This document shows, one piece after another, positions 1 through 9,791 of a DNA stretch of 64,000 bases (its first letter is position 1; every line of letters begins with the position of its first letter). The position numbers and the translations under genes are program-made. Source of the stretch: Aureimonas ureilytica (GTDB lineage Bacteria; Pseudomonadota; Alphaproteobacteria; Rhizobiales; Rhizobiaceae); assembly GCF_001475935.1 (NCBI RefSeq), contig NZ_LDQA01000011.1, positions 1 through 64,000 on the forward strand. The letters run 5' to 3'. A model generated the notes under the pieces. The model did no database searches and was not told where the DNA came from. It saw only the letters and a program-made list of their open reading frames with translations.

Positions 1-902
1 CGGCCATCGCCAGCCGCGACCTGTCGCGGGCGCAAGCGCTGGCCGAGCATTTTGGCGCGCGCCACGCCTTCGGCTCCTACGAGGCGCTTCTGGAGAGCGC
101 GGAGGTGGACGCGGTCTATATTCCGCTCCCGACCAGCCAGCATGTGGAATGGGCGCGCCGCGCCATCGAGGCCGGCAAGCATGTTCTGGTGGAAAAGCCG
201 CTGGCGCTGAAGGCCGAATCCATCGAACCGCTGATCGCCGCGCGCGACAAGGCGGGCGTCGAGGTGGCGGAAGCCTTCATGGTGCGTTACCACCCGCAAT
301 GGGCCCTGGTGCGCGAATGGATCGCGGACGGGCGCATCGGCCGCCTCTGCCATGTGCAGGGGGCCTTCTCCTATTACAATGTCGACCCCGCCAATATGCG
401 CAATCAGCCGGAACTCGGCGGTGGCGCGCTTCCCGACATCGGCGTCTACCCCGTCGTCACCACGCGACTTTCGACGGGCGCGGAGGCCGTGTCGGCCCGC
501 GCCACGATCGAGCGCGATCCGACCTTCGGCACGGATCGCTTCGCCGATTGTTCGGTGGACTTTGCCGATTTCCGCCTCTCCTTCTATGTCGCGACCCAGA
601 TGGCCGCGCGCCAGACCATGGTGTTCCACGGCACGGAGGGTTTCATCGAGGTAGACGGGGCCTTCAATGCCGGGCTCTACGCGCAGGCCGCCGTGCATTG
701 GCACGACCGCTCGCATGGGCGCTCGGAGACGGCGCGCTTTGGCGCCGCGGATCAGTACCGCCTCCAGGCCGAAGCCTTCGCGCGGAAAGTCGCAGGCGGC
801 ACTGAGCCTCTGTTCTCGCTGGAGGAATCCATCCTCAACCAGCGCGTAATCGACGCCTTCTACCGCTCCGGCGAAGCGGGTGGCGCCGCCGTCCGGGTTT
901 GA
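1..902 (+). CDS. Gfo/Idh/MocA-family oxidoreductase, 5'-truncated by the window edge
   Basis: NAD(P)-dependent sugar or polyol dehydrogenase family member; the exact substrate cannot be told. The frame is open from base 3, so the start and the N-terminal Rossmann glycine motif lie outside the window; about 299 residues are visible. Seen are the end of the Rossmann fold (DAVYIPLPTSQHVEWA), the family-defining EKPLAL segment with its conserved lysine, and the C-terminal alpha/beta domain with LGGGALPDIGVYPV. An internal GTG at 105 could be mistaken for a start, but the family fold clearly continues upstream of it. Stop is TGA at 900-902. The family assignment is firm; the role is unknown because the upstream neighbours are missing. 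Confidence 0.9.
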   Translation, partial: AIASRDLSRAQALAEHFGARHAFGSYEALLESAEVDAVYIPLPTSQHVEWARRAIEAGKHVLVEKPLALKAESIEPLIAARDKAGVEVAEAFMVRYHPQWALVREWIADGRIGRLCHVQGAFSYYNVDPANMRNQPELGGGALPDIGVYPVVTTRLSTGAEAVSARATIERDPTFGTDRFADCSVDFADFRLSFYVATQMAARQTMVFHGTEGFIEVDGAFNAGLYAQAAVHWHDRSHGRSETARFGAADQYRLQAEAFARKVAGGTEPLFSLEESILNQRVIDAFYRSGEAGGAAVRV

Positions 903-1118
903 GTTCTTCCTGCGAAAGGCGGTTTCCCCGCAGGCACAAGGCGGGGAAACAAGACCTTTGAGCTGTGCGGCGGACCTTCGTTAGGCGGACATGCCCTGCC
1001 CCGCACCAAGCAGAGCGCTCCAGCTTCGGTCCATTCATCTGCCTTAGTTTCGGCCGATCCGTCCGGCTTGGCTCTGCCAGCCGGCATGGCCGATGCCGGC
1101 CGTCCGGAGGAACGCCCC

Positions 1119-2213
1119 ATGCTGTCAGGTTCTCGCTCGCGCCTGTCGCTCGCAACGCTCGGGCTGGTTGCCGCCCTGTCCGGCCCCGCCGGCGCGCAGA
1201 CGCCCGCCAAGGAACTGTTCGGCTCGGAAGCGACCCCCAGCGCCGGCCCGCCGCAGAGCATCGGCTTCTATTCCAAGGGCTGCCTGTCGGGCGCGATGGA
1301 AATGCCCAAGGACGGGCCGACCTGGCAGGTCATGAAGCCTTCGCGCAACCGCGCCTTCGCCCATCCGACCATGATCCGCTTTCTCCAGCGCCTGTCGGGC
1401 GACGCCGCGCGCGAGGCGCATTGGCGCGGGCTTCTGTTCGGGGACATGGCGCAGCCGCGCGGCGGCCCGATGAAGGATGGCCACGCCTCGCACCAGATCG
1501 GCCTCGACGCCGACATCTACCTGACCGAGATGCCGACGCGCCGCCTCTCGCCGCACGAGCGCGACACGATGCCCCTGCCCTCGGTGATCGACAAGCGCAC
1601 CAACCGGATCGACCTGTCGCGCTGGCGGCCCGAGATGCTGAAGCTCATCCGCACCGCCGCGCGCGAGCCGGAGGTGGAGCGCATCTTCGTGCATCCCGGC
1701 ATCAAGGAGCAGCTCTGCAAGACGGCGGGGCGCGACCGGGCCTGGCTCAACAAGGTGCGCCCGATGTTCGGGCACGATTATCATTTCCATGTGCGCATCT
1801 CGTGCCAGCCGGGCTCGCCCAATTGCCAGTCACAGGAATCGACCGGCAAGGGCGATGGCTGCGATAAGCTCGACTGGTGGTTCAACGTCGCGCTGCGCCC
1901 GCCCCCGCCCAACGCCAAGCCCTACAAGAAGCCGCCCCCGATCTTCATGGCGGCCCTCCCGAAGGCCTGCGCGGCCGTGCTCAATCAGCCGGCGGCCAAG
2001 GGCGGCGCGGTGATGGCCTCCTCGCCCGCCCCGAGCTTGCCACAGCCGCCGCCCGTCGCCGCCGCCATGTCGGACGATTTCGACGACGGCGCGCAGCCCG
2101 CGCCCATCGCGAGCCCGGCACCGCCGCCTCTGGCCCCCTCCGCCAGCGCCCCGGCCTATGCGCGGGAGCCCCCCGGCGGATTGCCCATGCCCCGTTTCCG
2201 CCCGGCCCGTTGA
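1119..2213 (+). CDS. mepA: penicillin-insensitive murein endopeptidase (peptidase M74)
   Basis: Periplasmic zinc peptidase that cuts D-Ala-mDAP cross-links in peptidoglycan. The ATG at 1119 is preferred over an in-frame ATG at 1068 because GGAGGA lies 8 bases upstream and the product then begins with a clean signal peptide (LATLGLVAALSGPAGAQ). The 364-residue product has the LAS metallopeptidase motifs HASHQIGLDAD near residue 121 and HDYHFHVRIS near 218, which supply the zinc ligands. The last ~100 residues are proline- and alanine-rich and low in complexity, longer than in enterobacterial MepA (~270 residues). It converges with bioB, with only 16 bases between the stops. Confidence 0.92.
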   Translation: MLSGSRSRLSLATLGLVAALSGPAGAQTPAKELFGSEATPSAGPPQSIGFYSKGCLSGAMEMPKDGPTWQVMKPSRNRAFAHPTMIRFLQRLSGDAAREAHWRGLLFGDMAQPRGGPMKDGHASHQIGLDADIYLTEMPTRRLSPHERDTMPLPSVIDKRTNRIDLSRWRPEMLKLIRTAAREPEVERIFVHPGIKEQLCKTAGRDRAWLNKVRPMFGHDYHFHVRISCQPGSPNCQSQESTGKGDGCDKLDWWFNVALRPPPPNAKPYKKPPPIFMAALPKACAAVLNQPAAKGGAVMASSPAPSLPQPPPVAAAMSDDFDDGAQPAPIASPAPPPLAPSASAPAYAREPPGGLPMPRFRPAR

Positions 2214-2229
2214 GCCGGGCGAAAGCCGT

Positions 2230-3210
2230 TCAGAGCCTTCCAGCCTCCGCGCCGCTCCCCTGAGGGCCGATCGCGGCGAAGAGCGCCGCGTCCTCGCCGA
2301 TACCCGCATTGGGCGTCGTCAGCAGCGTTTCGCCATAGAAGATGGAATTCGCCCCCGCGAGGAAGCAGAGGATCTGCGCCTCGCGGGTGAGCTGCGAGCG
2401 GCCGGCCGACAGGCGCACCCGCGCCTTCGGCATGACGAGCCGCGCCGTTGCGACCATGCGCACGAGATCCAGCGCGTCGATCCGCTCGCGACCCGCCAGC
2501 GGCGTTCCCTCCACAGGCACCAGCGCGTTGATCGGCACGCTTTCGGGGTGCGGGTCGAAGCCGGACAGAACCTGCAACAGGCTGGCGCGATCCATCACGC
2601 TCTCGCCCATGCCGACGATGCCGCCGCAGCACAGCTCGATCCCCGCTCTGCGAACGAGGCCAAGGGTCTCCAGTCGGTCGCGGTAGGTCCGCGTCGAGAT
2701 GATGCGCTCGTAGAATTCGGGCGAGGTGTCGAGATTGTGGTTATAGGCGGTGAGCCCGGCGCGCGCGAGGCGCTCGGCCTGATGGAGCTTCAACATGCCG
2801 AGCGTGACGCAGGCTTCCATGCCGAGGGCGCGCACGCCCTCCACCATCTCCACCACCGCGTCGAACTCGCGCCCGTCCCGCACCTCGCGCCAGGCCGCGC
2901 CCATGCAGAAGCGCGAGGCTCCGGCCGCCTTGGCGGTCTGCGCCAGGGCGATGACCTTGTCCGGCTCCATCAAACGGTCGCGCGTCAGCTCGACCTCGCG
3001 GTGATGGGCCGATTGCGGGCAATAGGCACAATCCTCCGGGCAGCCACCCGTCTTGATCGACAGGAGACTGGCGCGCTGGACATGATCGGGATCGTGATGG
3101 GCGCGGTGCACGGCCTGCGCCCGGCCGACGAGATCGAGCAGCGGCGCTTCGAGAAGCACGGTGATCTCCTCCACGCTCCAATCATGGCGGATCACACCAT
3201 CGGCGCTCAT
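2230..3210 (-). CDS. bioB: biotin synthase
   Basis: Radical SAM enzyme that inserts sulfur into dethiobiotin, the last step of biotin synthesis. The 326-residue product carries the CxxxCxxC cluster motif (C57, C61, C64 in [12 protein letters not shown]), the [12 protein letters not shown] segment, the [10 protein letters not shown] segment with the conserved cysteine, and [12 protein letters not shown]. The start at 3210 overlaps the bioY stop as ATGA, which points to translational coupling and rules out a longer reading that begins inside bioY. Second gene of a bioY-bioB unit, probably controlled by BioR through the sites upstream of bioY. Confidence 0.96.
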   Translation of the reverse strand: MSADGVIRHDWSVEEITVLLEAPLLDLVGRAQAVHRAHHDPDHVQRASLLSIKTGGCPEDCAYCPQSAHHREVELTRDRLMEPDKVIALAQTAKAAGASRFCMGAAWREVRDGREFDAVVEMVEGVRALGMEACVTLGMLKLHQAERLARAGLTAYNHNLDTSPEFYERIISTRTYRDRLETLGLVRRAGIELCCGGIVGMGESVMDRASLLQVLSGFDPHPESVPINALVPVEGTPLAGRERIDALDLVRMVATARLVMPKARVRLSAGRSQLTREAQILCFLAGANSIFYGETLLTTPNAGIGEDAALFAAIGPQGSGAEAGRL

Positions 3211-3767
3211 CGACGGACGTCCGCGCGGCGCGGCAGGGCAAGGCTTGCCACCGCCAGGATCGCGATCTTGAGGAGATCGCCCGGCACGAACGGCCAGACG
3301 CCGACGCTCAGGATCTTGTCCGCTGGCACCAAAAGCGAGAGCCAAGCCGCGCCGCAGGCATAGACGAGGGCGAGGCCGGCCAGCATGGCGCCAAAGCGCC
3401 CGAGGAACTTGCGCCCCGCCGCCCAGTGGCCGACCAAGGCCGAAGCGAGAAGGAAGCCCAGGAGATAGCCCGCTGTCGGTCCCATCATATAGGCCAAGCC
3501 GATGCCGCGCTCGGGCGTACCGGAGAAGACGGGCAGCCCCGCCGCACCGGCCGCGAGATAGGCCAGAAAGATCGAGACCGCCAAGCGAGGGCCTAGAAAC
3601 AGCGCAAAGCCCATCACGGCCATCGTGTGCAAGGTCATGGGCACAGGCCAGAAGGGAATCTGCGCCTTCGCGGCCAGCGTCATGAGGATGACGCCTGCGG
3701 GAATCACAACAAGCTGGGGAAGGATGCCAAACCGGGATGGATGCGTGGACGAGACTGGGGTCGCCAT
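3207..3767 (-). CDS. bioY: biotin transporter BioY (S component)
   Basis: Membrane substrate-binding component of the biotin ECF transporter. The 186-residue, very hydrophobic product has about six membrane segments and the BioY hallmarks [14 protein letters not shown] and [16 protein letters not shown]. No bioM/bioN ATPase or T component is nearby, so it may act alone, as some BioY proteins can, or use subunits encoded elsewhere. A purine-rich AGAGG lies upstream of the ATG, directly abutting a BioR-like site. It overlaps bioB by four bases. Confidence 0.93.
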   Translation of the reverse strand: MATPVSSTHPSRFGILPQLVVIPAGVILMTLAAKAQIPFWPVPMTLHTMAVMGFALFLGPRLAVSIFLAYLAAGAAGLPVFSGTPERGIGLAYMMGPTAGYLLGFLLASALVGHWAAGRKFLGRFGAMLAGLALVYACGAAWLSLLVPADKILSVGVWPFVPGDLLKIAILAVASLALPRRADVRR

Positions 3768-3776
3768 CGAAACCTC

Positions 3777-3861
3777 TTTATCTATTATTTTTAGCGGGTC
3801 GCCTCCCGATCATGAGACGAATTCCCTGATTCGCTCAATCATTCTAAAAATAATAGATAAA
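3777..3861. promoter_or_regulatory. paired BioR-type operators in an 18-bp inverted repeat
   Basis: TTTATCTATTATTTTTAG at 3777-3794 is repeated exactly as its reverse complement at 3844-3861. Each arm contains TTATCTATTA, one base from the known BioR consensus TTATMKATAA. The bioY-proximal arm ends 10 bases before the bioY start codon. Looping or cooperative binding by a dimeric GntR regulator is plausible. The strongly AT-rich arms stand out from the GC-rich surroundings. Confidence 0.75.
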
Positions 3862-3871
3862 ATATGTTGTA

Positions 3872-4510
3872 CTACGTGTGCCCTCTGGAGTGCGTCACCT
3901 GCCCGATCCGCTGCACATGCCGCGCCAGCGTCGAGGCCGCGCTTTCGGCATCCCCGGCCCGGAGCGCGAGGAGAATGGCCCGGTGATCGCGATCGGTCGG
4001 CGCATCCCATTCCGCCCGCCAGCCGGAAAACAGAAAGCGCGCGCTCGCGGCCTGAAGATCGTCGATCGTCTGCAGGAGACGGGGCATGGCGCAGGGGGCG
4101 AGAATGGTGCGGTGAAAGGCGCGGTTCGCCTCTTCCCAGGCCTGCACATTCGCGGCCCGGTCGCCCGCCTCCACCGCCTTATCGGCCTCATCCAGGATCG
4201 AGCGCGTCAGATGCGGAAAGGCGTGGCGGAGCGCGAGGCTTTCCAGCGCCGCGCGCATCTCGGCGACCTCCCGCACTTCGGCTGGGCTGAACCCGGCCAC
4301 ACGCACGCCCCGGCGCGGCTCGCTGACGACAAGCCCCTGGGCCTCCAGCCGTCGAAAGGCCTCGCGCACCGGCACATGGCTGGCGTTGAACTCCAGCGCC
4401 ACATGATCCTGCCGCAGCTTCACGCCCGGCGCGATCGCGCCTGAAATGATGCGCTCGGCCAGCGCGCGACTGATTCTGACCGCCAGCGGGTCGTCTTTGG
4501 CAATGCTCAT
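3872..4510 (-). CDS. bioR: GntR/FadR-family biotin regulator BioR
   Basis: The 212-residue product has an N-terminal winged helix (about residues 10-72, with HVPVREAFRRLEAQGLV) and an all-helical FCD ligand domain (about 80-205). BioR replaces BirA as the biotin-operon repressor in many alphaproteobacteria. Identification rests on the FadR-type fold, the position just upstream of bioYB and the BioR-like sites at both promoters. The ATG at 4510 is chosen because the frame upstream of it reads straight through a BioR-like site and is not protein-like. A site 10 bases upstream of this start suggests self-repression. Confidence 0.85.
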   Translation of the reverse strand: MSIAKDDPLAVRISRALAERIISGAIAPGVKLRQDHVALEFNASHVPVREAFRRLEAQGLVVSEPRRGVRVAGFSPAEVREVAEMRAALESLALRHAFPHLTRSILDEADKAVEAGDRAANVQAWEEANRAFHRTILAPCAMPRLLQTIDDLQAASARFLFSGWRAEWDAPTDRDHRAILLALRAGDAESAASTLARHVQRIGQVTHSRGHT

Positions 4511-4519
4511 GCGTGCGCG

Positions 4520-4530
4520 ATAATCTATAA
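4520..4530. promoter_or_regulatory. BioR-like operator upstream of bioR
   Basis: ATAATCTATAA matches TTATMKATAA with one mismatch when read as TAATCTATAA. It ends 10 bases upstream of the bioR start, the same spacing as the site before bioY, so bioR is probably self-regulated. It may also touch the divergent glk promoter. Confidence 0.6.
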
Positions 4531-4651
4531 AAGCAGGCCCGTCGATGCGCCCTCCGCGACGCATCGCGCGGGGCTGCGACACAGCGCCTTTTTCCCGCAA
4601 CGCTGCGGTGCTATGGCTGGCCCGTCTTCAAACGATTGAAACCGGACCGGC

Positions 4652-5674
4652 ATGACTCCGACGCACGATTCCGCCGAAAACCTGAAGTTTCCGATCCTGA
4701 TCGGCGACATCGGAGGCACCAATGCCCGGTTCGCCCTTCTGGTGGACGCCTTCGCCGAGCCGAAGAACTTCCCGATCGTCCAGACCGCCGATTTCCCCAA
4801 TATCGACGACGCGATCCAGGCGACCGTTCTCGACAAGACCTCGATCCAGCCGCGCTCGGCCGTGCTCGCCATTGCCGGCCCGATCAGCGGCGACGAAATC
4901 GAGCTGACCAATTGCCATTGGGTGGTGCGCCCGCGCCGGTTGATCGAGGATCTCGGCTTCGAGGACGTGCTGCTCGTCAACGATTTCGAAGCGCAGGCGC
5001 TCGCCGTTTCGGCTCTGCCGGACGCCGGCCGCGAGGCGATCGGCCCCGCCGGCACACCGCATGACGGCGCGCGCGTCGTGGTCGGCCCCGGCACGGGCCT
5101 CGGCGTCGCCGGACTCGTCAAGGCGCGGCGCATGTGGATTCCCGTAGCGGGCGAAGGCGGGCATATCGACCTCGGCCCCCGCAGCGCGCGCGATCTCGCC
5201 ATCTGGCCCTATCTGGAGACGATCGGCGGGCGCGTTTCGGCCGAGCAGATCCTGTGCGGACGCGGCCTCGTCAATCTCTACAACGCCATCGGGCGCGCCG
5301 ACGGGCGCGAGGTGCAGCCGCATTCCCCCGCATCGATCACGGCGGCGGCCGGCGCGGGCGACGAAACGGCCCGCGAAGCCATCCGCCTCTTCGGCATCTA
5401 TCTCGGGCGCGTGGCCGGCGATCTGGCGCTCGTCTTCATGGCGCGCGGCGGCGTCTTCATCGCGGGCGGAATCTTCGGCCACATCGCACCCTATATCGAC
5501 CGCGCCGCCATGCGCGCCGCCTTCGAGGACAAGGCGCCCCACGAAGCGCTCTTACGCGACATGCCACTCTATGCCATCACGCTGCCGCTGGCGGCGCTGG
5601 CGGGGCTCGCCACATTCGCCCGCGCCCCGCGTTCCTACGGGCTCGAGACCACCAACCGGCGCTGGACGCGCTGA
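4652..5674 (+). CDS. glk: glucokinase (Glk family)
   Basis: ATP-dependent phosphorylation of glucose to glucose-6-phosphate in the cytoplasm. The 340-residue product has the phosphate-binding motif [12 protein letters not shown] at residues 18-29, [11 protein letters not shown] with the catalytic aspartate, [13 protein letters not shown], and the EGGHIDLGP block that contacts glucose. This is the proteobacterial Glk type rather than ROK, because the ROK zinc-finger cysteines are absent. It is divergent from bioR and is followed on the same strand by an exporter, dapB and gpmA, with a 70-base gap before the next gene. Confidence 0.94.
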   Translation: MTPTHDSAENLKFPILIGDIGGTNARFALLVDAFAEPKNFPIVQTADFPNIDDAIQATVLDKTSIQPRSAVLAIAGPISGDEIELTNCHWVVRPRRLIEDLGFEDVLLVNDFEAQALAVSALPDAGREAIGPAGTPHDGARVVVGPGTGLGVAGLVKARRMWIPVAGEGGHIDLGPRSARDLAIWPYLETIGGRVSAEQILCGRGLVNLYNAIGRADGREVQPHSPASITAAAGAGDETAREAIRLFGIYLGRVAGDLALVFMARGGVFIAGGIFGHIAPYIDRAAMRAAFEDKAPHEALLRDMPLYAITLPLAALAGLATFARAPRSYGLETTNRRWTR

Positions 5675-5744
5675 CGCTCTTTATCCCCCGCACCGCCGCG
5701 CCTGTAGGCAGGAGCGGCGGCAGCGGCTATAGAGCGAGCCGACG

Positions 5745-7580
5745 ATGAACCGGCCGGCCCGATCCTTGACGAAGACCACTCTCTCCTTGAGCGAACCCCG
5801 TCAGCGGGGCGAGGCGCTCCATCTGCTTCGCCGCGTGATCGCGGAAAACGGGCGCGAGCATCTCGCCGGCTACGCGGTGGCGGCCCTGTGCCTCGTCGTG
5901 GTGGCGCTCACCACGGCCTTCATGGCCTGGGTGATGCGCGACGTGATCGACGAGATTTTCGTCGCCGGCAATCGGGCCATGCTGTTCACGCTGCCCTTCG
6001 CGATCTTCTTCGCCTTCTTTCTGCGCGGCATCGCCTCCTATGGGCAGGGCGTCATCCTGGCCCGGATCGGCAATGATGTCGTGGCGCGCTACCAGCGCCG
6101 CCTGTTTGCCCATCTCACCGAACTGTCGGTGGATTTCTTCGGCGAAACGCGCTCGGCGCAGCTCGCCGCGCGCATCAATCAGAACGTTTCGGGCATTCGC
6201 GACACGCTGAACCTGACCGTCACGTCTCTGGCGCGCGATCTCCTGACACTGATCTTCCTGATCTTCGCCATGATCTGGCAGGACTGGGCGCTGTCGCTGA
6301 TCGCGCTGACCGCCGGGCCGCCCATCGCTATCATGATCTCGCGCCTGTCGCGCAAGCTGCGCAAGGCGACGCGCCAGTCGATCGACCTCAACAGCCGGGT
6401 TCTCGGCTCCATGCAGGAAGCGGCGCAGGGCATTCAGGTGGTGAAGGCCTTCACCATGGAAAAGCTCCTGCGTGCGCGCACCGACGATCTGATCGAAAAG
6501 GCGGAAGAGCGCTCCAACCGCATCGCCATCATCACCGAGCGCTCCGGCCCGATCACCGAGACGGTGGCCGGCATCGCGGTGGCGGCCGTGATCGCGTGGT
6601 CGGGCTATCGCTCCATCGTCTACGGCTATTCGCCGGGCTCGATGTTCGCCTTCATCACGGCGCTGCTTCTGGCCTACGACCCCGCGCGCCGCCTCGCCAA
6701 GCTTCAGGTGCAGATGGAGCGGGCGCTCGTGAACGCCAAGATGATCTACGAGATTCTGGACGAGGCGCCGCGACAGGCCGACGCGCCGGATGCCAAGCCC
6801 CTTTCCGTCGCGGGCGGCGAAATCCGCTTCGACGCCGTGACCTTCGGCTATCACGCCGAGGAGCCGGTCTTGCGCGAACTCTCCTTCACCGCGCCCCCCG
6901 GCCGAACCACGGCGCTGGTCGGCGCATCGGGCGGCGGCAAGTCCACGATCATCGCGCTGATCGAGCGCTTCTACGACACCGCCTCGGGCCGCATCCTGAT
7001 CGACGGCACGGATATCGCCACCGTCACCAAGCATTCGCTGCGCTCGGCCATCGCCTATGTGCCCCAGAGCCCCGTCCTGTTCGAGGGCTCGATCCGCGAC
7101 AATATCCGCTTCGGCCGGCCGGAAGCCTCCGACGCCGAGGTGGAGGACGCCGCGCGCAAGGCGCAGGCCGAGGAGTTCATCCTCACCCAGCCGCTCGGCT
7201 ACGAGACGCCCGTCGGCGAAAACGGCGTGACGCTTTCGGGCGGCCAGCGCCAGCGCCTGTCGATCGCCCGCGCCCTCCTGCGCGACGCGCCGATCCTGCT
7301 TCTCGATGAGGCGACCTCGGCGCTCGACACGCGCTCGGAAGTCCTGGTGCAGCGCGCGCTGGAAACCGCGATGCGCGACCGCACCGTCATCGTCGTCGCC
7401 CATCGCCTGTCCACCATCGTCGGCGCGGACCAGATCCTTGTCGTGGATCGCGGCCGGATCGCCGAAAGCGGGACGCATCAGGAGCTTCTGACCCGGCCGA
7501 ACGGCCTCTATGCCCGTCTGCACGGGTTCCAGGGCGGGGCGGACGCATCGCAAACCATCGAAACGGAGACCTTGCCATGA
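5745..7580 (+). CDS. MsbA-like ABC exporter, fused membrane and ATPase domains
   Basis: Half-size exporter of 611 residues that should work as a homodimer. The N-terminal part (about 40-340) has the type IV exporter membrane domain with several hydrophobic segments. The C-terminal ATPase has Walker [10 protein letters not shown] near 395, the signature LSGGQRQRL near 495, Walker [13 protein letters not shown] and the H-loop histidine in VVAHRLST. Alphaproteobacteria have several such paralogues, and the substrate (lipid, drug or glycan) cannot be told. It ends with ATGA overlapping the dapB start, so the two are probably co-translated. Confidence 0.9.
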   Translation: MNRPARSLTKTTLSLSEPRQRGEALHLLRRVIAENGREHLAGYAVAALCLVVVALTTAFMAWVMRDVIDEIFVAGNRAMLFTLPFAIFFAFFLRGIASYGQGVILARIGNDVVARYQRRLFAHLTELSVDFFGETRSAQLAARINQNVSGIRDTLNLTVTSLARDLLTLIFLIFAMIWQDWALSLIALTAGPPIAIMISRLSRKLRKATRQSIDLNSRVLGSMQEAAQGIQVVKAFTMEKLLRARTDDLIEKAEERSNRIAIITERSGPITETVAGIAVAAVIAWSGYRSIVYGYSPGSMFAFITALLLAYDPARRLAKLQVQMERALVNAKMIYEILDEAPRQADAPDAKPLSVAGGEIRFDAVTFGYHAEEPVLRELSFTAPPGRTTALVGASGGGKSTIIALIERFYDTASGRILIDGTDIATVTKHSLRSAIAYVPQSPVLFEGSIRDNIRFGRPEASDAEVEDAARKAQAEEFILTQPLGYETPVGENGVTLSGGQRQRLSIARALLRDAPILLLDEATSALDTRSEVLVQRALETAMRDRTVIVVAHRLSTIVGADQILVVDRGRIAESGTHQELLTRPNGLYARLHGFQGGADASQTIETETLP

Positions 7581-8392
7581 GCGAGCCGATGAAGCTGGTG
7601 ATCCTGGGCGCCGCCGGGCGCATGGGCCGCACGCTGGTGCGCGTCGTCAAGGAAACCGAAGGCGCGAAGCTTTCCGCCGCGATCGAGCGCGAGGGCTCGC
7701 TGGCGCTTGGCAACGACGCCGGGGAACTCGCCGGGGCAGGCCATCTCGGCATTCCCGTCTCCAGCGACCTGGCGGCCGCCTTGGACGCAGCGGACGGCGT
7801 GATCGACTTCACCGCCCCGGCCTCCAGCGTTGCGGTGGCCCACGACGCCGCCCGGCGCGGGCTGGTCCATATCATCGGCACGACCGGCTGCTCGGAAAGC
7901 GACGATGCCGCGATCGCGCGAGCGGCGCAGGCCGGCGCGCGGATCGTCAAGTCCGGCAATATGAGTCTCGGCGTCAATCTTCTCGCCGTTCTGGCCGAGC
8001 AGGCGGCGCGCGCCTTGGGGCCCGACGCGTTCGACGTCGAAATCCTCGAAATGCACCACCGCCACAAGGTGGACGCACCGTCCGGCACGGCGCTGCTTCT
8101 GGGCGAGGCTGCGGCGGCGGGGCGTGAGATCGCCTTGAAGGAACAGTCCGTGCGGGTGCGCGATGGCCATACCGGCCCGCGCGAGGCCGGCACGATCGGC
8201 TTTGCCACGCTGCGCGGCGGCTCGGTGGTGGGCGATCATCAGGTGATCCTCGCCGGCGAGGGCGAGCGCATCGAGCTGAGCCACCGGGCGGAGGATCGCG
8301 CCATCTTCGCGCGCGGGGCCGTGCGCGCCGCACTCTGGGCCAGGGGTCAGTCGCCGGGTCTTTATTCGATGCGTCAGGTGCTCGGCTTCTGA
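7577..8392 (+). CDS. dapB: 4-hydroxy-tetrahydrodipicolinate reductase
   Basis: NAD(P)H-dependent step of the diaminopimelate/lysine pathway. The 271-residue product has the Rossmann motif GAAGRMGRT at residues 11-19, the substrate motif [15 protein letters not shown] with the catalytic His and Lys near residue 160, and the C-terminal [15 protein letters not shown]. It overlaps the preceding exporter by four bases and is followed 61 bases later by gpmA. Confidence 0.96.
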   Translation: MSEPMKLVILGAAGRMGRTLVRVVKETEGAKLSAAIEREGSLALGNDAGELAGAGHLGIPVSSDLAAALDAADGVIDFTAPASSVAVAHDAARRGLVHIIGTTGCSESDDAAIARAAQAGARIVKSGNMSLGVNLLAVLAEQAARALGPDAFDVEILEMHHRHKVDAPSGTALLLGEAAAAGREIALKEQSVRVRDGHTGPREAGTIGFATLRGGSVVGDHQVILAGEGERIELSHRAEDRAIFARGAVRAALWARGQSPGLYSMRQVLGF

Positions 8393-8453
8393 CGCTCCAC
8401 AGGTTTTCCACCTCTCGTCCACATCATACGTTCACCCAAGGGAGTTCGCCTTC

Positions 8454-9074
8454 ATGTCCCGCACCCTCGTGCTCGTCCGCCACGGCCAGAGCGACTGGAA
8501 CCTCAAGAACCTCTTCACCGGCTGGCGCGACCCGGACCTGACGGAGCTCGGCGTGGAAGAGGCCAAGGCCGCCGGCCAGCGCCTCAAGGCGGCCGGACTC
8601 CAGTTCGACATCGCCTTCACCAGCGCCCTCTCCCGCGCCCAGCGCACGCTGAAGCTCATCCAGGGCGAACTCGGCCAGGAGGGTTTGGAGACGATCCGCG
8701 ATCAGGCTCTGAACGAGCGCGACTATGGCGACCTGTCGGGCCTCAACAAGGACGACGCCCGCGCCAAGTGGGGCGAGGATCAGGTCCATGTCTGGCGCCG
8801 CTCCTATGACGTGCCGCCTCCGGGCGGCGAGTCGCTGAAGGACACGGGCGCGCGCGTCTGGCCCTACTACATCCACCGCATTCAGCCGCATGTCCTGTCC
8901 GGCGGCACGGTGATCGTCGCGGCCCATGGCAACTCGCTGCGCGCCCTCATCATGGCGCTGGACGGCCTGACGGGCGAGGAGATCGTGGCGCAGGAACTCG
9001 CGACGGGCGTGCCCATCGTCTACAAGCTGAACGCCGATTCCACCGTCGCTTCCAAGGAAGTTCTGGCGGGCTGA
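8454..9074 (+). CDS. gpmA: 2,3-bisphosphoglycerate-dependent phosphoglycerate mutase
   Basis: Glycolytic interconversion of 3- and 2-phosphoglycerate. The phosphohistidine motif VRHGQSDWN puts the catalytic His at residue 10; [13 protein letters not shown], the acid [10 protein letters not shown] and the second histidine [10 protein letters not shown] follow. At 206 residues it is the short form typical of Rhizobiales, versus about 250 in E. coli. An AAGGGAG sits upstream of the ATG. Confidence 0.95.
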   Translation: MSRTLVLVRHGQSDWNLKNLFTGWRDPDLTELGVEEAKAAGQRLKAAGLQFDIAFTSALSRAQRTLKLIQGELGQEGLETIRDQALNERDYGDLSGLNKDDARAKWGEDQVHVWRRSYDVPPPGGESLKDTGARVWPYYIHRIQPHVLSGGTVIVAAHGNSLRALIMALDGLTGEEIVAQELATGVPIVYKLNADSTVASKEVLAG

Positions 9075-9232
9075 CCGTCACGAAGCTCGCCCGCTTCAGC
9101 GGGGTGGGCATCACGAACAGACAGTGGGGTGGCGCCTCGGTGCCGCCCTTCTTCTCCGCCGCGTCAACTTGGCGCTTGCGGGATCGACATTCTGAACGGA
9201 TGCTGATGCCTTCCCTTGGAAGGAGGCATCGC

Positions 9233-9640
9233 ATGCGCCGCGTTCTCCTCGGTTTACTTGCCTTGGTCGCCCTCGCTCATCCGGCGCTGGCGGATGATGG
9301 CAGCGATGCCCGCGCCACGATCGGCGGGCAGCTCGAAGCCTTTCGCGCCGACGATGGAGCGCGGGCCTATTCCTTCGCCGCGCCCAATATCCAGCGCCTC
9401 TTTCCCTCGCCCGAGATTTTCCTGAGCATGGTGGCGCAGGCCTATCCCGCCGTTCACCGCGCCGGCAACGTCACCTTCGGCGCGCTGAAGGCCGAGGGGG
9501 CCGGGCTGCGGCAGGAGGTCTACCTGTCGGATGCCAAGGGGCAGAGCTGGATCGCCAGCTACACGCTGGAGCGCCAGCCGGACGGCTCGCTGAAGATCAC
9601 CGGCTGCCAGATGCGCAAGGGCAACGACATCGGAGCCTGA
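9233..9640 (+). CDS. small exported DUF4864-like protein
   Basis: 135 residues with a clear Sec signal peptide (VLLGLLALVALAHPALA). The mature part contains DARATIGGQLEAFRADDGARAY and FAAPNIQRLFPSPEIF, the pattern of the DUF4864 family of small exported proteins with an NTF2-like fold. The function is unknown. The ATG at 9233 is supported by GGAAGGAGG 7-15 bases upstream; an earlier in-frame start at 9104 would add a non-conserved, arginine-rich leader. It converges with the aldo/keto reductase gene. Confidence 0.75.
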   Translation: MRRVLLGLLALVALAHPALADDGSDARATIGGQLEAFRADDGARAYSFAAPNIQRLFPSPEIFLSMVAQAYPAVHRAGNVTFGALKAEGAGLRQEVYLSDAKGQSWIASYTLERQPDGSLKITGCQMRKGNDIGA

Positions 9641-9761
9641 CGACCCTCCGGTCGGCAACGCCTTTCCCCCTCGTGTCCCGCGTCGGCGCGGCATGCGATA
9701 TAGGCTCGGCCGAAGAACCTTTCGCCCCCTCGACAGACCGCAGCGCCTTCGGAAAGCGAGA

Positions 9762-9780
9762 AGGGGCGCAACACGCCCCT
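9762..9780 (-). terminator. hairpin terminator of the aldo/keto reductase gene
   Basis: AGGGGCG-CAACA-CGCCCCT forms a 7-bp GC stem with a 5-base loop, 11 bases beyond the minus-strand stop at 9792. On the minus strand the stem is followed by a pyrimidine-rich TCTCGCTTT, a modest U-tract. It may also act on transcripts arriving from the plus-strand gene. Confidence 0.5.
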
Positions 9781-9791
9781 CCGCTTCGACC

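Noticed and set aside
3777-3861. Rho-independent terminator after bioR
   Set aside because: The inverted arms are AT-rich with a 49-base spacer, which would fold poorly; the match to BioR sites explains them better.
5727-7553. A 608-residue frame antisense to the ABC exporter
   Set aside because: Composition is typical of an antisense shadow (Arg, Asp, His, Gln rich), and the plus strand encodes a complete transporter.
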